Of a stretch of 64,000 nt of DNA, positions 17,907 through 27,343 are shown one piece after another. Location: the NCBI RefSeq assembly GCF_936916975.1, contig NZ_CAKZGO010000015.1, forward strand, positions 45,708 to 109,707, read 5' to 3'. The stretch is from an uncultured Dongia sp. Its GTDB lineage: Bacteria; Pseudomonadota; Alphaproteobacteria; Dongiales; Dongiaceae. Within the stretch, counting starts at the first letter, position 1, and each line of letters begins with the position of its first letter. The notes beneath the pieces are model-generated. The model saw only the letters and a program-made list of their open reading frames with translations. It was not told the origin of the DNA and made no database searches. The translations under genes were made by a program, and so were the position numbers.

Positions 17907-19879
17907 GTGGCTCGCACGCGTGCCAGAAAAGTTTGCACTTCCTGGCGCAATTGACCGGCGAGGGTCGAAAGGTCGCCTGCCGAATTGAGCAACCTGCCGG
18001 CGGCATCGCCGACCATGCCGGAGGCCTGTGTCACCGCCGTGACGTTCATCGATACTTCGTTGGTGCCGTCGGCTGCCTGCTGCACACTGCCGGCGATCTC
18101 CTGTGTCGCAGCACCTTGCTGTTCGACGGCCGCGGCGATGGCGCTGGCGATCTCGCTGATCTTCTGGATCGTGCTGCTGATGCCGTCCATGGCTTTGACG
18201 GCGTCGCTGCTCACCCCTTGGATGGACGAGATTTGATTGCTGATCTCGCCGGTTGCTCCTTCCGTCTGATTGGCCAGCGCCTTGACTTCGGAAGCCACGA
18301 CCGTGAAACCGCGGCCGGCTTCTCCGGCGCGAGCTGCCTCGATGGTGGCGTTGAGGGCCAGCATATTGGTCTGTGCGGCAATACTCTGGATGAGGCTCAC
18401 CACCTCGCCGATGCGCTGTGCCGCTTGGGCCAGGCTTTTGACGGTCGCGTTGGTGCGATCCACGCCAGCAACGGCGTCCCCGGCAATTTGCGTGGAATGC
18501 GTGACCTGCCGTCCAATCTCGGTGATCGAGGCGGCAAGCTCTTCCGCCGCCGCAGCAACGCTTTGCACGCTGCTGGTGGTTTCGGCTGCCGCGGCAGAGA
18601 CGGCAATCGCGCGCTTATTGGTCTCTTCTGCGGTGGCCGACAGGCTGCGCGCGGAATTCTGCATGTCGGTGGCGGCATTGGCGACCGAACTCACGATACC
18701 GCCGACACTTGTTTCGAACATGTCAGCCATGCTGTGAAGTGCCGCCCGTTGCTCGTCGGCGGCGCGCGTCTTGGCGCGGTCCTGTTCTTCCGCCAGCCGC
18801 TCCATCTCCAGCGCATTATTCTTGAAGATCGTGACGGCTGCCGACATGGCGCCGATCTCGTCGCGCCGGCCGGCGCCGGGAACCACGATGCTCTTATCGC
18901 CATCGGCCAGCCGCTTCATGGCGTCGGTCATCGCGACCACCGGCTTCGAGACCAATTGGCGGATGAGGAGGCCGAGCAGGATCAGGATGACGACGACGGC
19001 AATCACGGTGGTGATAATCGCCGTCTCCCGGAACTCGGTCAGGCTGGCATAGGCCTTATCCTTGTCGATGGCGAGACCGACATACCATTTCACGGTGGGC
19101 AGGCCGGGTATCGGAAAGAAGGCGAACAGCCGCTCCCCCTCGGCCAGCGCGACCTCGGCGATACCATCCTTGATAGTCGGCGGATTACCGGGATAAACCT
19201 CCGACATCGGCTTCAGGGTCCATTGCTTGTCCGGATGCGCGATGACGACGCCCTCGCCGTTGACCAGGAAGGCATAGCCGATGCCGCCAAGATCGAGGCT
19301 GTTCACGATTTCGGTCAATTTGCCGATGTCGAGATCGCCGCCGACCACGCCAACCTCCTCGGTCGCGCGAAACAAGGGCGTGGCCACGGTCACGATTAGC
19401 CCGCCGGTCGACGCATCAACGTAAGGCTCGGTCAGCGTACTTGCCTTGGCAGCTATAGCGTCCTTGTACCAGGGCCTTTGACGCGGGTCGTAGCCTTCCG
19501 GCAGTTCGCTGTCAGGCCACATGGTCATCTTGCCGCCGGTGCTACCGAAGTAGGTGAACATGAAGCTGTCGCCGAGAACCTTTTGCTGGACGGTCCGGTC
19601 GACATTGGGCTGGCTGTCGTCATTGGCCAGAGTCTGGGCGACGTTCTCGATCAGCAGCAGACGCCCATTGAGCCAGTTGGCGATACTGGTTGCGGTGAGC
19701 CCACCGACATCACGCAGATGGCCCTCGAGGCTGGTGCGGATGGCGCTTCGCTGCTGGAAATCGATGAACAAGGTGAAGGCGACGAAGGTGGCGATCACCA
19801 GCGCCGACGCGGCCAGCAGAATCTTGTGAATGAATTTGAGGCTGAAGCCGGTCGTCGCGGCCTTCGTTTCCAGCGACAT
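17903..19879 (-). CDS. Methyl-accepting chemotaxis protein with dCache sensor
   Basis: A 658-residue chemoreceptor. TM1 is at about residues 18-40, the periplasmic double Cache domain at 45-280, TM2 at about 283-306, then HAMP and a long signalling domain with the hairpin tip [26 protein letters not shown]. The sensor has YDPRQRPWY, a later [11 protein letters not shown] and GVVGGDL, resembling the amino-acid-binding dCache signature (Y, R, W, Y ... D). There is no C-terminal CheR/CheB-binding pentapeptide. AGAGGGGA precedes the ATG. It converges on the amine-demethylation genes, so an amine or amino-acid ligand is plausible but unproven. Confidence 0.93.
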   Translation of the reverse strand: MSLETKAATTGFSLKFIHKILLAASALVIATFVAFTLFIDFQQRSAIRTSLEGHLRDVGGLTATSIANWLNGRLLLIENVAQTLANDDSQPNVDRTVQQKVLGDSFMFTYFGSTGGKMTMWPDSELPEGYDPRQRPWYKDAIAAKASTLTEPYVDASTGGLIVTVATPLFRATEEVGVVGGDLDIGKLTEIVNSLDLGGIGYAFLVNGEGVVIAHPDKQWTLKPMSEVYPGNPPTIKDGIAEVALAEGERLFAFFPIPGLPTVKWYVGLAIDKDKAYASLTEFRETAIITTVIAVVVILILLGLLIRQLVSKPVVAMTDAMKRLADGDKSIVVPGAGRRDEIGAMSAAVTIFKNNALEMERLAEEQDRAKTRAADEQRAALHSMADMFETSVGGIVSSVANAATDMQNSARSLSATAEETNKRAIAVSAAAAETTSSVQSVAAAAEELAASITEIGRQVTHSTQIAGDAVAGVDRTNATVKSLAQAAQRIGEVVSLIQSIAAQTNMLALNATIEAARAGEAGRGFTVVASEVKALANQTEGATGEISNQISSIQGVSSDAVKAMDGISSTIQKISEIASAIAAAVEQQGAATQEIAGSVQQAADGTNEVSMNVTAVTQASGMVGDAAGRLLNSAGDLSTLAGQLRQEVQTFLARVRAT

Positions 19880-20053
19880 CGAATATCCCCTCTCGAATTC
19901 TGTCTCGATTGCGGGCGTATTTGGATGATCGTGCGTAAAATGAAGATAGCGAGGATTTGATTAAAACTTTCATACTGTTGGCGGCTTTCACTCCTATCGC
20001 CCATGTAATTCCGCTATGATCCAATCCCTACGAAGGATGTGCAGAGACACCAT

Positions 20054-21412
20054 ATGGCGAACGACAACGAAGCTAACTCCCTTTCCGGTCGCGTGAAGCG
20101 CTACGCCAAGGTCGGCCGCGCGATGGGCGGCTTGGCAGCGCGTGTCGCTGGCCAGCGTTACCTCGGCATCAAAGTCGACAAGGCGGAGCATGCCTCCGAG
20201 CTCACGGCGGCCTTGGGTGGCTTGAAAGGGCCGCTGATGAAGGTGGCGCAGATCATGTCCACCATTCCTGATGCGCTGCCGAAGGAATATGTCGAGGAAT
20301 TGCGCCAGCTGCAGGCCAATGCGCCGGCCATGGGCTGGCCCTTCGTCAAGCGGCGGATGGCGGCGGAACTCGGCCCCAATTGGCAGAAGCGCTTCAAGGA
20401 ATTCGGCCATGAGGCGGCAGCGGCCGCGTCACTGGGGCAGGTGCATCATGCTGTCTCGCTCGATGGCCGCAAACTTGCCTGCAAGCTGCAGTACCCGGAC
20501 ATGCAGTCGGCAGTCGAGGCAGACCTCTCGCAACTGAAGCTGATCTTCCGCCTCTATGAACGCTACGACCGCGCCATCGCCACCGAGCATATCCATTCCG
20601 AGATCGCAGACCGGCTGCGCGAGGAACTGGATTACGAGCGTGAGGCCAAGGCCATGGCGCTCTATCGCCTGATGCTGGCGCGGGAGAAGGAAGTCCATCT
20701 CCCCGAACCGCTCCTCGACCTTACCACCCGGCGCCTTCTCTCGATGACCTGGATCGAGGGTGAACCGCTGATGACCTTCCTCGAGAAGAAGCCATTAGTC
20801 GAGCTCCGCAACAAGGTCGCCTACAACATGTTCCGCGCCTGGTATGTGCCGTTCTATGAATACGGCATCATCCATGGCGACCCGCATCTCGGCAATTACA
20901 CGGTGCGGCCGCAGAAATCGAAAGATGCGGGAGCCGTCAACCTCATGGATTTCGGCTGTATCCGCATCTTCGACGCGAAGTTCGTGAAAGGCGTCATCGA
21001 TCTCTATTGGGCGCTGGAGCGTGGCGACCGGGACATGGCAGTGCACGCATACGAAGGCTGGGGCTTCAAGGGCCTCAACAAGGAGGTGATTGACGTCCTC
21101 AACCGCTGGGCCAAATTCGTCTATGGCCCGCTGCTGGAGGACCGCACCCGCAAGATCCAGGAAGAAAGCAGCGGCATCTACGGCCGAGAGGTGGCCGAGA
21201 ACGTCCACGCCGATCTCCGCCGCCTGGGACCAGTGACGCCGCCCAAGGAATTCGTCTTCATGGACCGCGCAGCGATCGGGTTGGGCTCAGTTTTCCTGCA
21301 CCTCAAAGCCGAGATTAATTGGTACCAATTGTTCCACGAGCTCATCGCAGATTTTGACGTCAAGGCGCTTGCCAAGCGACAGAAGGCGGCGCTGAAGGAG
21401 GTTGGGCTATAG
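20054..21412 (+). CDS. ABC1/UbiB (AarF)-family atypical kinase
   Basis: A 452-residue protein-kinase-like protein. It has the family N-terminal segment LKGPLMKVAQIMSTIPDALP (variant of the KxGQ motif), the lysine in KLACKLQYPD, the catalytic HGDPHLGNY and the metal-binding MDFGCIRIF. Relatives support ubiquinone synthesis, and COQ9 elsewhere in the window belongs to the same process, although a typical ubiB carries C-terminal membrane helices that I do not see here. I prefer the ATG at 20054 to a GTG at 20039, because GAAGGA sits only 1 nt from that GTG. Confidence 0.88.
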   Translation: MANDNEANSLSGRVKRYAKVGRAMGGLAARVAGQRYLGIKVDKAEHASELTAALGGLKGPLMKVAQIMSTIPDALPKEYVEELRQLQANAPAMGWPFVKRRMAAELGPNWQKRFKEFGHEAAAAASLGQVHHAVSLDGRKLACKLQYPDMQSAVEADLSQLKLIFRLYERYDRAIATEHIHSEIADRLREELDYEREAKAMALYRLMLAREKEVHLPEPLLDLTTRRLLSMTWIEGEPLMTFLEKKPLVELRNKVAYNMFRAWYVPFYEYGIIHGDPHLGNYTVRPQKSKDAGAVNLMDFGCIRIFDAKFVKGVIDLYWALERGDRDMAVHAYEGWGFKGLNKEVIDVLNRWAKFVYGPLLEDRTRKIQEESSGIYGREVAENVHADLRRLGPVTPPKEFVFMDRAAIGLGSVFLHLKAEINWYQLFHELIADFDVKALAKRQKAALKEVGL

Positions 21413-21415
21413 AGG

Positions 21416-24025
21416 TCACCAAGGGCTAGAGGGTGGCAAGGTCGTGCTGACAGTGCGGAGGCTACGTTCCAATTCACCAAGTGACTCTTGAATCGCAATG
21501 GTCTCGATGGGACATGATTTCTTATCCTTCAGCACACCGCTGAGAGCTGTGGCATATGGAGAGATGAGTTTATGGTTGCCACTATCGGAAACTTGCAAGA
21601 TATTGGAACTGAGTGCCTTCAGGAAAGACCGCATGACGGCAGGGTCTTCGCACAATCGCATCAACTGATTTCGCCAAATAGCTGCGGTTGGTAGAGCGAC
21701 AATCTGCAATTGATCGACTGTCTCTTGTTCCCGATAGTATTCACGGCAGGGTAGGCCGATAATCTTTTTCCCGTCTATTACGATGCGTTTCTTGATGCGC
21801 TCGACAATTCTTACCGGGATACCGGCTGAACCAAGTTGGTTCGAAAAGGACTCAAAATACTTGGTTGCACTATGCGTATTCGCGAGCGGTGCCGTCCGAT
21901 TCAGAAGTAATGCTCCGAGACAGTAAGCCCGCGCCGGACTGATTCCGTATAGGTCCACGTCCAAGAGAATAGAACCTTCAAAACGAGTTCCATTTACCGT
22001 CGCTCCCCAGAAAGTTGTTTTCTCGATAGCTGCACCGAGAAAAGACGCTTCGTCGAGATTTGCAGCGTTGAATGTGGATTTTGTCAATCTGGAGCCATGA
22101 AATTTGGCCCTCTCTAGCCATCCCCCCTGAAATTGGACATTGTTCAAGCTGGCATTCTGAAAGTTCGCTGAATCAAGAGATGCGCCGATCAAGTTCGCAT
22201 TGTTCATGCTCACCTCTTCCAGCGAAGCACTTGTTAGATCAATCAAAGGTAAATGGCCTGAACTCAATCGCGCTCGGTCAAACCGAGAGTAGGAGGCCAG
22301 CGATCCATCAAGATAGGTGTCGCTCATCTCAGCGCCGCGTAGATCTGCCTTCCGAAGATCTACTCCATAAAGGCGACTCTTGGCGAGTTGAATGAAACGC
22401 AAATTCCGCGACCTGAGATTCAGTCCAATAGAACGTAGAACACCGACATCAAAGCGTGTTGTTCTGACATCATCAGCGAGAGCGACCAATGCACTTGAAT
22501 CCGCTGTTTCGCTTACGAGAGTGGAGGATGGCAGGCTGATGTAACGGCATCCGAAATGCCCATAAGCGCAGAACAAGCGATCAAACAGGTTTGCTCTGAC
22601 CGTAGTTGCGACCGAGAGATGTAGATGTGGATCCTTCTCAAGGCAACCTACCTCACCAAACCCGAGCACCGGCCCGAGAGTAGCGCCGAAAACCAACCAA
22701 ATCCGATCGTAGTAATCAATGTCTGGACTGGTCGGCTTATTCTTAACGACGCTCGCATCAATCTTCAACGTGCCAGAGGTCTCTTTGGCATCTAATACCT
22801 GAATGCGATGTTGTTGAATCGCGTCGTCCCAGTTCCAGCGAACTTGGCATGCAGCTTCGTCGCCGTTCGGTATATGCGCTTGCGTGACAGCGATAATCGC
22901 GATCGCCGGCCCAATGAGGCCGAGCTGTTTGAAGGCCCAACCCAATCGCTGCCGATTCGTAAAGCGCGCATAAGTGGACGTGAAATCGCGGCGCCTATTT
23001 TGGCGATCGTTTCCCAGAGCGGGGGCGCGCCAAAAATGCCTGACATAGCTAAATAGCAAAGCGGCCCAAAACACGATAACTGCAACAATGGTCGGATTTT
23101 CGTATGCGGATGCTGACAGAATGGCGATAAAAGAAATTGCAGCGATCCCAAGCACTCTGGCTTTCGTCGATACGCGAAAGAAATCTGCAAACAGACGAAT
23201 ACCTCGAGCAAAGATAGTATGATTATCGGGAGAGATAGCGCCGGTCGAAGTCAGCAGAAATAAGGCGGTGCCTATGAGCCATCCGAACATGTAGGTCACG
23301 GCGATGTAGAGCGGCAAGTTAAGCAGCCAGAAAAGCAAAAGTACGCCCAAAGAAATGCAGACCCATCCGATTGGCGCGTCGATCGGCTGCATTTGTAGGC
23401 GCGTATAGGCGGTCTGGAACCAGATGACGCAGCCGATATCAATCAGCAAAACGACAAGATGGATCGTGCTGATAGCGTCGCTTTGATACCGGAGGAAAGC
23501 GAGCAGCGTCGCAAAAAGAAGTCCAACTGGAACCCAGGAGAAAGTAAAATGGACGATGAGCCAGAGGAGTAAGTTGCGAACAACACTAATGAAATAATCG
23601 AGGTGCTTTTCATCTACTTCATCGTCGGTGAAATATTGCACGAATGAGAAACCGGAAAGCTGGTGCCGCCATTTATCTCTCAGAACTTTGCCGGCCAAAC
23701 CTTGGTTGTCGATGTTGGACTTCAACCTCTGTTCAAAGAGGTTCAAGCGTTTCGCCAGGATGTAGAGTTGCATCAAGCAACTGATATGCAGAAATAGGAA
23801 AACTGGCGGCATAAGTGCATATGCAATGGAAAGATTGATTGCGTTGCCCACGCCAAAAGGCGCTTCCAGGCTGTTGCGCAGAATCGCTTCGTCAGAGGAG
23901 GCCAATACTGTCGCCGCCAACGTGACGGCTGTTGCTAGCAAGGCAGTCGTGACGTTCTGGGCAGTTCCAGCAGCTTCGTTTGCGGATTCGATATAGCCTT
24001 CTAGCGTCAGTTCGGGGTTGCTCAT
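21416..24025 (-). CDS. Large membrane protein with pentapeptide repeats
   Basis: An 869-residue protein of unknown function. Residues about 1-395 hold roughly eight to ten hydrophobic segments. A soluble region follows, and residues about 545-690 contain pentapeptide repeats of the A(D/N)LxX type (for example DLRKADLRGAEM, NANLIGASLDSANFQNASL, NAANLDEASFLGAAIEKTTF), which fold as a right-handed beta helix. A roughly 170-residue C-terminal region has no recognised motif. AAGGTGAG lies 5 nt before the ATG at 24025 and rules out the GTG at 24034. Base composition is visibly poorer in GC than all neighbours, suggesting acquisition by transfer. It converges on the ABC1 gene with a 3-nt gap. Confidence 0.85.
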   Translation of the reverse strand: MSNPELTLEGYIESANEAAGTAQNVTTALLATAVTLAATVLASSDEAILRNSLEAPFGVGNAINLSIAYALMPPVFLFLHISCLMQLYILAKRLNLFEQRLKSNIDNQGLAGKVLRDKWRHQLSGFSFVQYFTDDEVDEKHLDYFISVVRNLLLWLIVHFTFSWVPVGLLFATLLAFLRYQSDAISTIHLVVLLIDIGCVIWFQTAYTRLQMQPIDAPIGWVCISLGVLLLFWLLNLPLYIAVTYMFGWLIGTALFLLTSTGAISPDNHTIFARGIRLFADFFRVSTKARVLGIAAISFIAILSASAYENPTIVAVIVFWAALLFSYVRHFWRAPALGNDRQNRRRDFTSTYARFTNRQRLGWAFKQLGLIGPAIAIIAVTQAHIPNGDEAACQVRWNWDDAIQQHRIQVLDAKETSGTLKIDASVVKNKPTSPDIDYYDRIWLVFGATLGPVLGFGEVGCLEKDPHLHLSVATTVRANLFDRLFCAYGHFGCRYISLPSSTLVSETADSSALVALADDVRTTRFDVGVLRSIGLNLRSRNLRFIQLAKSRLYGVDLRKADLRGAEMSDTYLDGSLASYSRFDRARLSSGHLPLIDLTSASLEEVSMNNANLIGASLDSANFQNASLNNVQFQGGWLERAKFHGSRLTKSTFNAANLDEASFLGAAIEKTTFWGATVNGTRFEGSILLDVDLYGISPARAYCLGALLLNRTAPLANTHSATKYFESFSNQLGSAGIPVRIVERIKKRIVIDGKKIIGLPCREYYREQETVDQLQIVALPTAAIWRNQLMRLCEDPAVMRSFLKALSSNILQVSDSGNHKLISPYATALSGVLKDKKSCPIETIAIQESLGELERSLRTVSTTLPPSSPW

Positions 24026-24413
24026 GCCGCTCACCTTTTTGCATCGCTACGCTGGCTGTAACATAAGGAAAGCAATTTAAGGTAGTATTGTAAGATACCA
24101 CTTCTCGTTGTCGCAAGTGTCGCCAAATAATGCAAGGCAGGTCGAAATGCTCGTTCACAAACCTGCAATTGGAAATCTGTTCGACAGGGTTCTGTGACCA
24201 CGGACTTTTGCAGCCGTCCCTGCAGCGTCCGATCTCCCATAGCTTGGAGCTAAGCCCCGATTTTCATCCTTAAAGCCGCTTGTCTCACCCCGCATCCGCG
24301 GGCAATCTTGGCGCCGCTTGGGGGCGGGGACTGTGGCTCAAGCGCTGGTCCCGATTCTCAAAGATTAATTCAGCCGGTTCAACGGTTTAGATACAGAGAA
24401 GATTGGGGAGCGC
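24026..24413. other. 388-nt gap, AT-rich at its left end
   Basis: The left half shares the lower GC of the pentapeptide-repeat gene and should hold its promoter. The right half returns to normal composition and leads to pntAA, whose ATG is preceded by TTGGGGAGCG. I see no gene, RNA or strong hairpin. Confidence 0.5.
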
Positions 24414-25559
24414 ATGAAGATCGGGATTCTGAAGGAGCGGCGCGCGCATGAGAAGCGCTGTGCGGCGACCCCTGAAACTGTGAAGAAATATATCGGCCTT
24501 GGCGCCGAGGTGGTGGTCGAGGCCGGGGCAGGTGTGGCTGCCTCGATCTCCGATGCTGCCTTTGAGGCCGCCGGGGCCAAGATCGCAGCCGATGCTGCAG
24601 CCACTGTGGCTGGGGCCGATGTGGTGCTCAAGGTGCAGAGGCCGATGACGGCGGCCGAAGGTGCCGACGAACTCGCGCAATTGCCCAAGGGCACGACCCT
24701 CATCGCCATCCTCAATCCGCACGGCGCCAAGGAGCAGGTCGGGGCTTACGCCGCCGCGGGTGTCGATGCGATGGCGATGGAGCTGGTCCCGCGCATCAGC
24801 CGCGCGCAGTCGATGGACGTGCTCTCCTCCCAGGCCAACCTCGCCGGCTACAAGGCGGTGATCGATGCGGCAGCCGAATTCAACCGTGCCTTCCCGATGA
24901 TGATGACTGCCGCCGGTACCGTGGCGCCGGCACGCGTGCTGGTGATGGGTGCCGGTGTCGCCGGCCTGCAGGCGATCGCGACCGCGCGGCGTCTGGGCGC
25001 CATCGTCTCAGCAACGGACGTGCGCCCCGCGTCGAAAGAGCAAGTCAAAAGCCTCGGCGCAACGTTTGTGGCCGTCGAGGATGACGAATTCAAGCAGGCG
25101 GAGACGACGGCGGGCTACGCGAAGCCGATGTCGGAGGCCTATCAGGCCAAACAGGCAGCGCTCATCGCCGAGAATATCCAGAAGCAGGACATCGTCATCA
25201 CCACGGCACTTATTCCCGGCCGCAAGGCGCCGGTGCTGGTGACCGAGGAGATGGTGAAGTCGATGAAGGCGGGCTCGGTCATCGTCGATCTCGCGGTGGA
25301 GCAGGGTGGCAATTGCCCGCTTTCCGAACTCGGCAAGGTGGTTGAGAAACACGGCGTCAAGCTGGTGGGCCATGCCAATGTGCCCAGCCGGCTCTCGGCG
25401 GATTCGACGGCGCTATATGCCAAGAACCTCCTTAATTTCGTGACGCTGCTGATCGATAAAGAGAGCAAGCAGCTCAAAATCAATTGGGAAGATGAGATCG
25501 TCAAAGGCGTCGCCCTCACCAAGGGCGGCCAGGTGATCCATCCCAACTTCCAGGCCTAA
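24414..25559 (+). CDS. pntAA: NAD(P) transhydrogenase subunit alpha 1 (domain I)
   Basis: A 381-residue NAD(H)-binding subunit of the proton-translocating transhydrogenase, which uses the proton gradient to make NADPH. It begins MKIGILKERRAHEKRCAATPE. It has the RISRAQSMDVLSSQANLAGY loop with the conserved R, Q and D that position nicotinamide, and the nucleotide-binding VMGAGVAGLQAI. GGGGAG precedes the ATG. The split into three subunits (pntAA, pntAB, pntB) is as in Rhodospirillum rubrum. Confidence 0.96.
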   Translation: MKIGILKERRAHEKRCAATPETVKKYIGLGAEVVVEAGAGVAASISDAAFEAAGAKIAADAAATVAGADVVLKVQRPMTAAEGADELAQLPKGTTLIAILNPHGAKEQVGAYAAAGVDAMAMELVPRISRAQSMDVLSSQANLAGYKAVIDAAAEFNRAFPMMMTAAGTVAPARVLVMGAGVAGLQAIATARRLGAIVSATDVRPASKEQVKSLGATFVAVEDDEFKQAETTAGYAKPMSEAYQAKQAALIAENIQKQDIVITTALIPGRKAPVLVTEEMVKSMKAGSVIVDLAVEQGGNCPLSELGKVVEKHGVKLVGHANVPSRLSADSTALYAKNLLNFVTLLIDKESKQLKINWEDEIVKGVALTKGGQVIHPNFQA

Positions 25560-25571
25560 GGGGATACTGCC

Positions 25572-25928
25572 ATGGATGAGACAACAACGGTCGCCGATGT
25601 CGCCGCTGCTTTGGCGCCCGCCGATCACGTGCCTTTCGTGCAGCTCTTCACGGTCTTCGTGCTGGCCTGCTTTGTCGGTTATTACGTGGTGTGGCGGGTG
25701 ACGCCCGCCTTGCATTCGCCTTTGATGGCGGTCACCAACGCGATTTCCTCGGTAATCATCGTCGGCGCGCTCATTGCTTCGGGCGCTGCAGCTTTCGGGA
25801 TCAGCCAGGGCATGGGGCTGGTTGCGGTCGGTTTGGCGGCGGTCAACATCTTCGGCGGGTTCATGGTGACCTACCGCATGCTCTCGATGTTCAAGAAAAA
25901 AGAAACACCGAAGCAGGGGAGCAAGTAA
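25572..25928 (+). CDS. pntAB: NAD(P) transhydrogenase subunit alpha 2 (membrane part)
   Basis: A 118-residue membrane subunit with three or four hydrophobic segments (about 22-42, 52-75 and 78-102) that forms part of domain II. The N-terminus is a short hydrophilic [14 protein letters not shown]. It starts 12 nt after pntAA and its stop touches the GTG of pntB, so the three genes form one operon. Confidence 0.95.
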   Translation: MDETTTVADVAAALAPADHVPFVQLFTVFVLACFVGYYVVWRVTPALHSPLMAVTNAISSVIIVGALIASGAAAFGISQGMGLVAVGLAAVNIFGGFMVTYRMLSMFKKKETPKQGSK

Positions 25929-27335
25929 GTGAGCCAGAATCTCGCCGCCTTCCTCTATCTCATCGCCTCGGTCTGCTTCATCATGTCCCTGCGTGGGCTC
26001 TCAAGCCCGGCCACCTCGCAAGGTGGCCTGCGTTACGGCATCGTCGGCATGGTGATTGCCATCGGCACCACCCTGGCTCTGCCCAGTGTCGCCGGTTCGT
26101 CCTATGTTGGCATCATCGTGGCGCTGGCCATCGGCGGTGCCATAGGTGCGATCATTGCCCAGCGCATCCAGATGACGGCCTTGCCGCAGTTGGTTGCTGC
26201 CTTCCACAGCCTGGTCGGCCTTGCTGCCGTCGCCGTCGCGGCCGCCGCCTTCTATGCGCCGGTCGAGTTCCATATCGGAACGCCGGGCGATATCCATCCC
26301 GGCAGCCTCATCGAAATGGGTCTCGGCGTCGCCATCGGCGCCATCACCTTCACCGGCTCAATCGTGGCGTTTGCCAAATTGCAGGGCCTCGTCTCCGGCG
26401 CGCCTTTGGTGTTCAAGGGGCAGCATTTTCTCAATGCGGCACTTGGTATCGCCATCGTCGCGTTGATCGTGGCGCTCATCCTCGGCCAGTCGCAGCCCTT
26501 GTTCTGGGCGCTGGTCGTCGTGTCGTTGCTGCTGGGTTTCCTGGTCATCCTGCCCATCGGCGGCGCCGACATGCCGGTCGTGGTCTCGATGCTCAACTCC
26601 TATTCCGGTTGGGCGGCCTGCGGCATCGGCTTCACACTTTCCAACCCGCTCCTCATCGTGACGGGCGCGCTGGTGGGCTCGTCGGGTGCCATCCTCAGCT
26701 ACATCATGTGCAAGGGCATGAACCGCTCGATCTTCAACGTCATCCTGGGCGGCTTCGGCACCGATTCCGGTGGCGCGGCGGCGGGTGGGGCGAAGGCCGC
26801 AGATCGGCCAGTGAAGGCCGGCAGTGCGGATGATGCCGCCTTCATCATGAAGAACGCGGCCTCTGTCATCATCGTGCCCGGCTACGGCATGGCGGTGGCG
26901 CAGGCGCAGCATGCGTTGCGTGAAATGGCGGACCTCCTGAAGAAGGAAGGCGTCAAGGTGACCTACGCCATCCATCCGGTGGCGGGCCGCATGCCGGGGC
27001 ATATGAACGTGCTCCTCGCCGAAGCCAACGTCCCCTATGACGAGGTGTTCGAGCTGGAAGACATCAACCGCGACTTCGCGCAGGCTGACGTCGCTTTCGT
27101 CATCGGCGCCAACGATGTCACCAATCCAGCTGCGAAGACCGACCCCAAGAGCCCGATCTTCGGCATGCCGATCCTCGATGTCGAGCAGGCCAAGACCGTG
27201 TTGTTCATCAAGCGCTCGATGGCGTCAGGTTATGCCGGCGTCGACAATGAGCTGTTCTTCCGCAGCAACACGATGATGCTGTTCGGGGATGCCAAAAAGA
27301 TGTGCGAGGATGTGGTGAAGGCCTTCGGCCACTAA
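25929..27335 (+). CDS. pntB: NAD(P) transhydrogenase subunit beta
   Basis: A 468-residue subunit with about nine membrane helices (residues 1-265) and a C-terminal NADP(H)-binding domain III containing VPGYGMAVAQAQHALRE, HPVAGRMPGHMNVLLAEANVPY and VIGANDVTNPAA. The start is a GTG directly after the pntAB TAA. The downstream flavoprotein gene starts within a few bases of the stop. Confidence 0.96.
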   Translation: MSQNLAAFLYLIASVCFIMSLRGLSSPATSQGGLRYGIVGMVIAIGTTLALPSVAGSSYVGIIVALAIGGAIGAIIAQRIQMTALPQLVAAFHSLVGLAAVAVAAAAFYAPVEFHIGTPGDIHPGSLIEMGLGVAIGAITFTGSIVAFAKLQGLVSGAPLVFKGQHFLNAALGIAIVALIVALILGQSQPLFWALVVVSLLLGFLVILPIGGADMPVVVSMLNSYSGWAACGIGFTLSNPLLIVTGALVGSSGAILSYIMCKGMNRSIFNVILGGFGTDSGGAAAGGAKAADRPVKAGSADDAAFIMKNAASVIIVPGYGMAVAQAQHALREMADLLKKEGVKVTYAIHPVAGRMPGHMNVLLAEANVPYDEVFELEDINRDFAQADVAFVIGANDVTNPAAKTDPKSPIFGMPILDVEQAKTVLFIKRSMASGYAGVDNELFFRSNTMMLFGDAKKMCEDVVKAFGH

Positions 27336-27343
27336 ATCTCACC

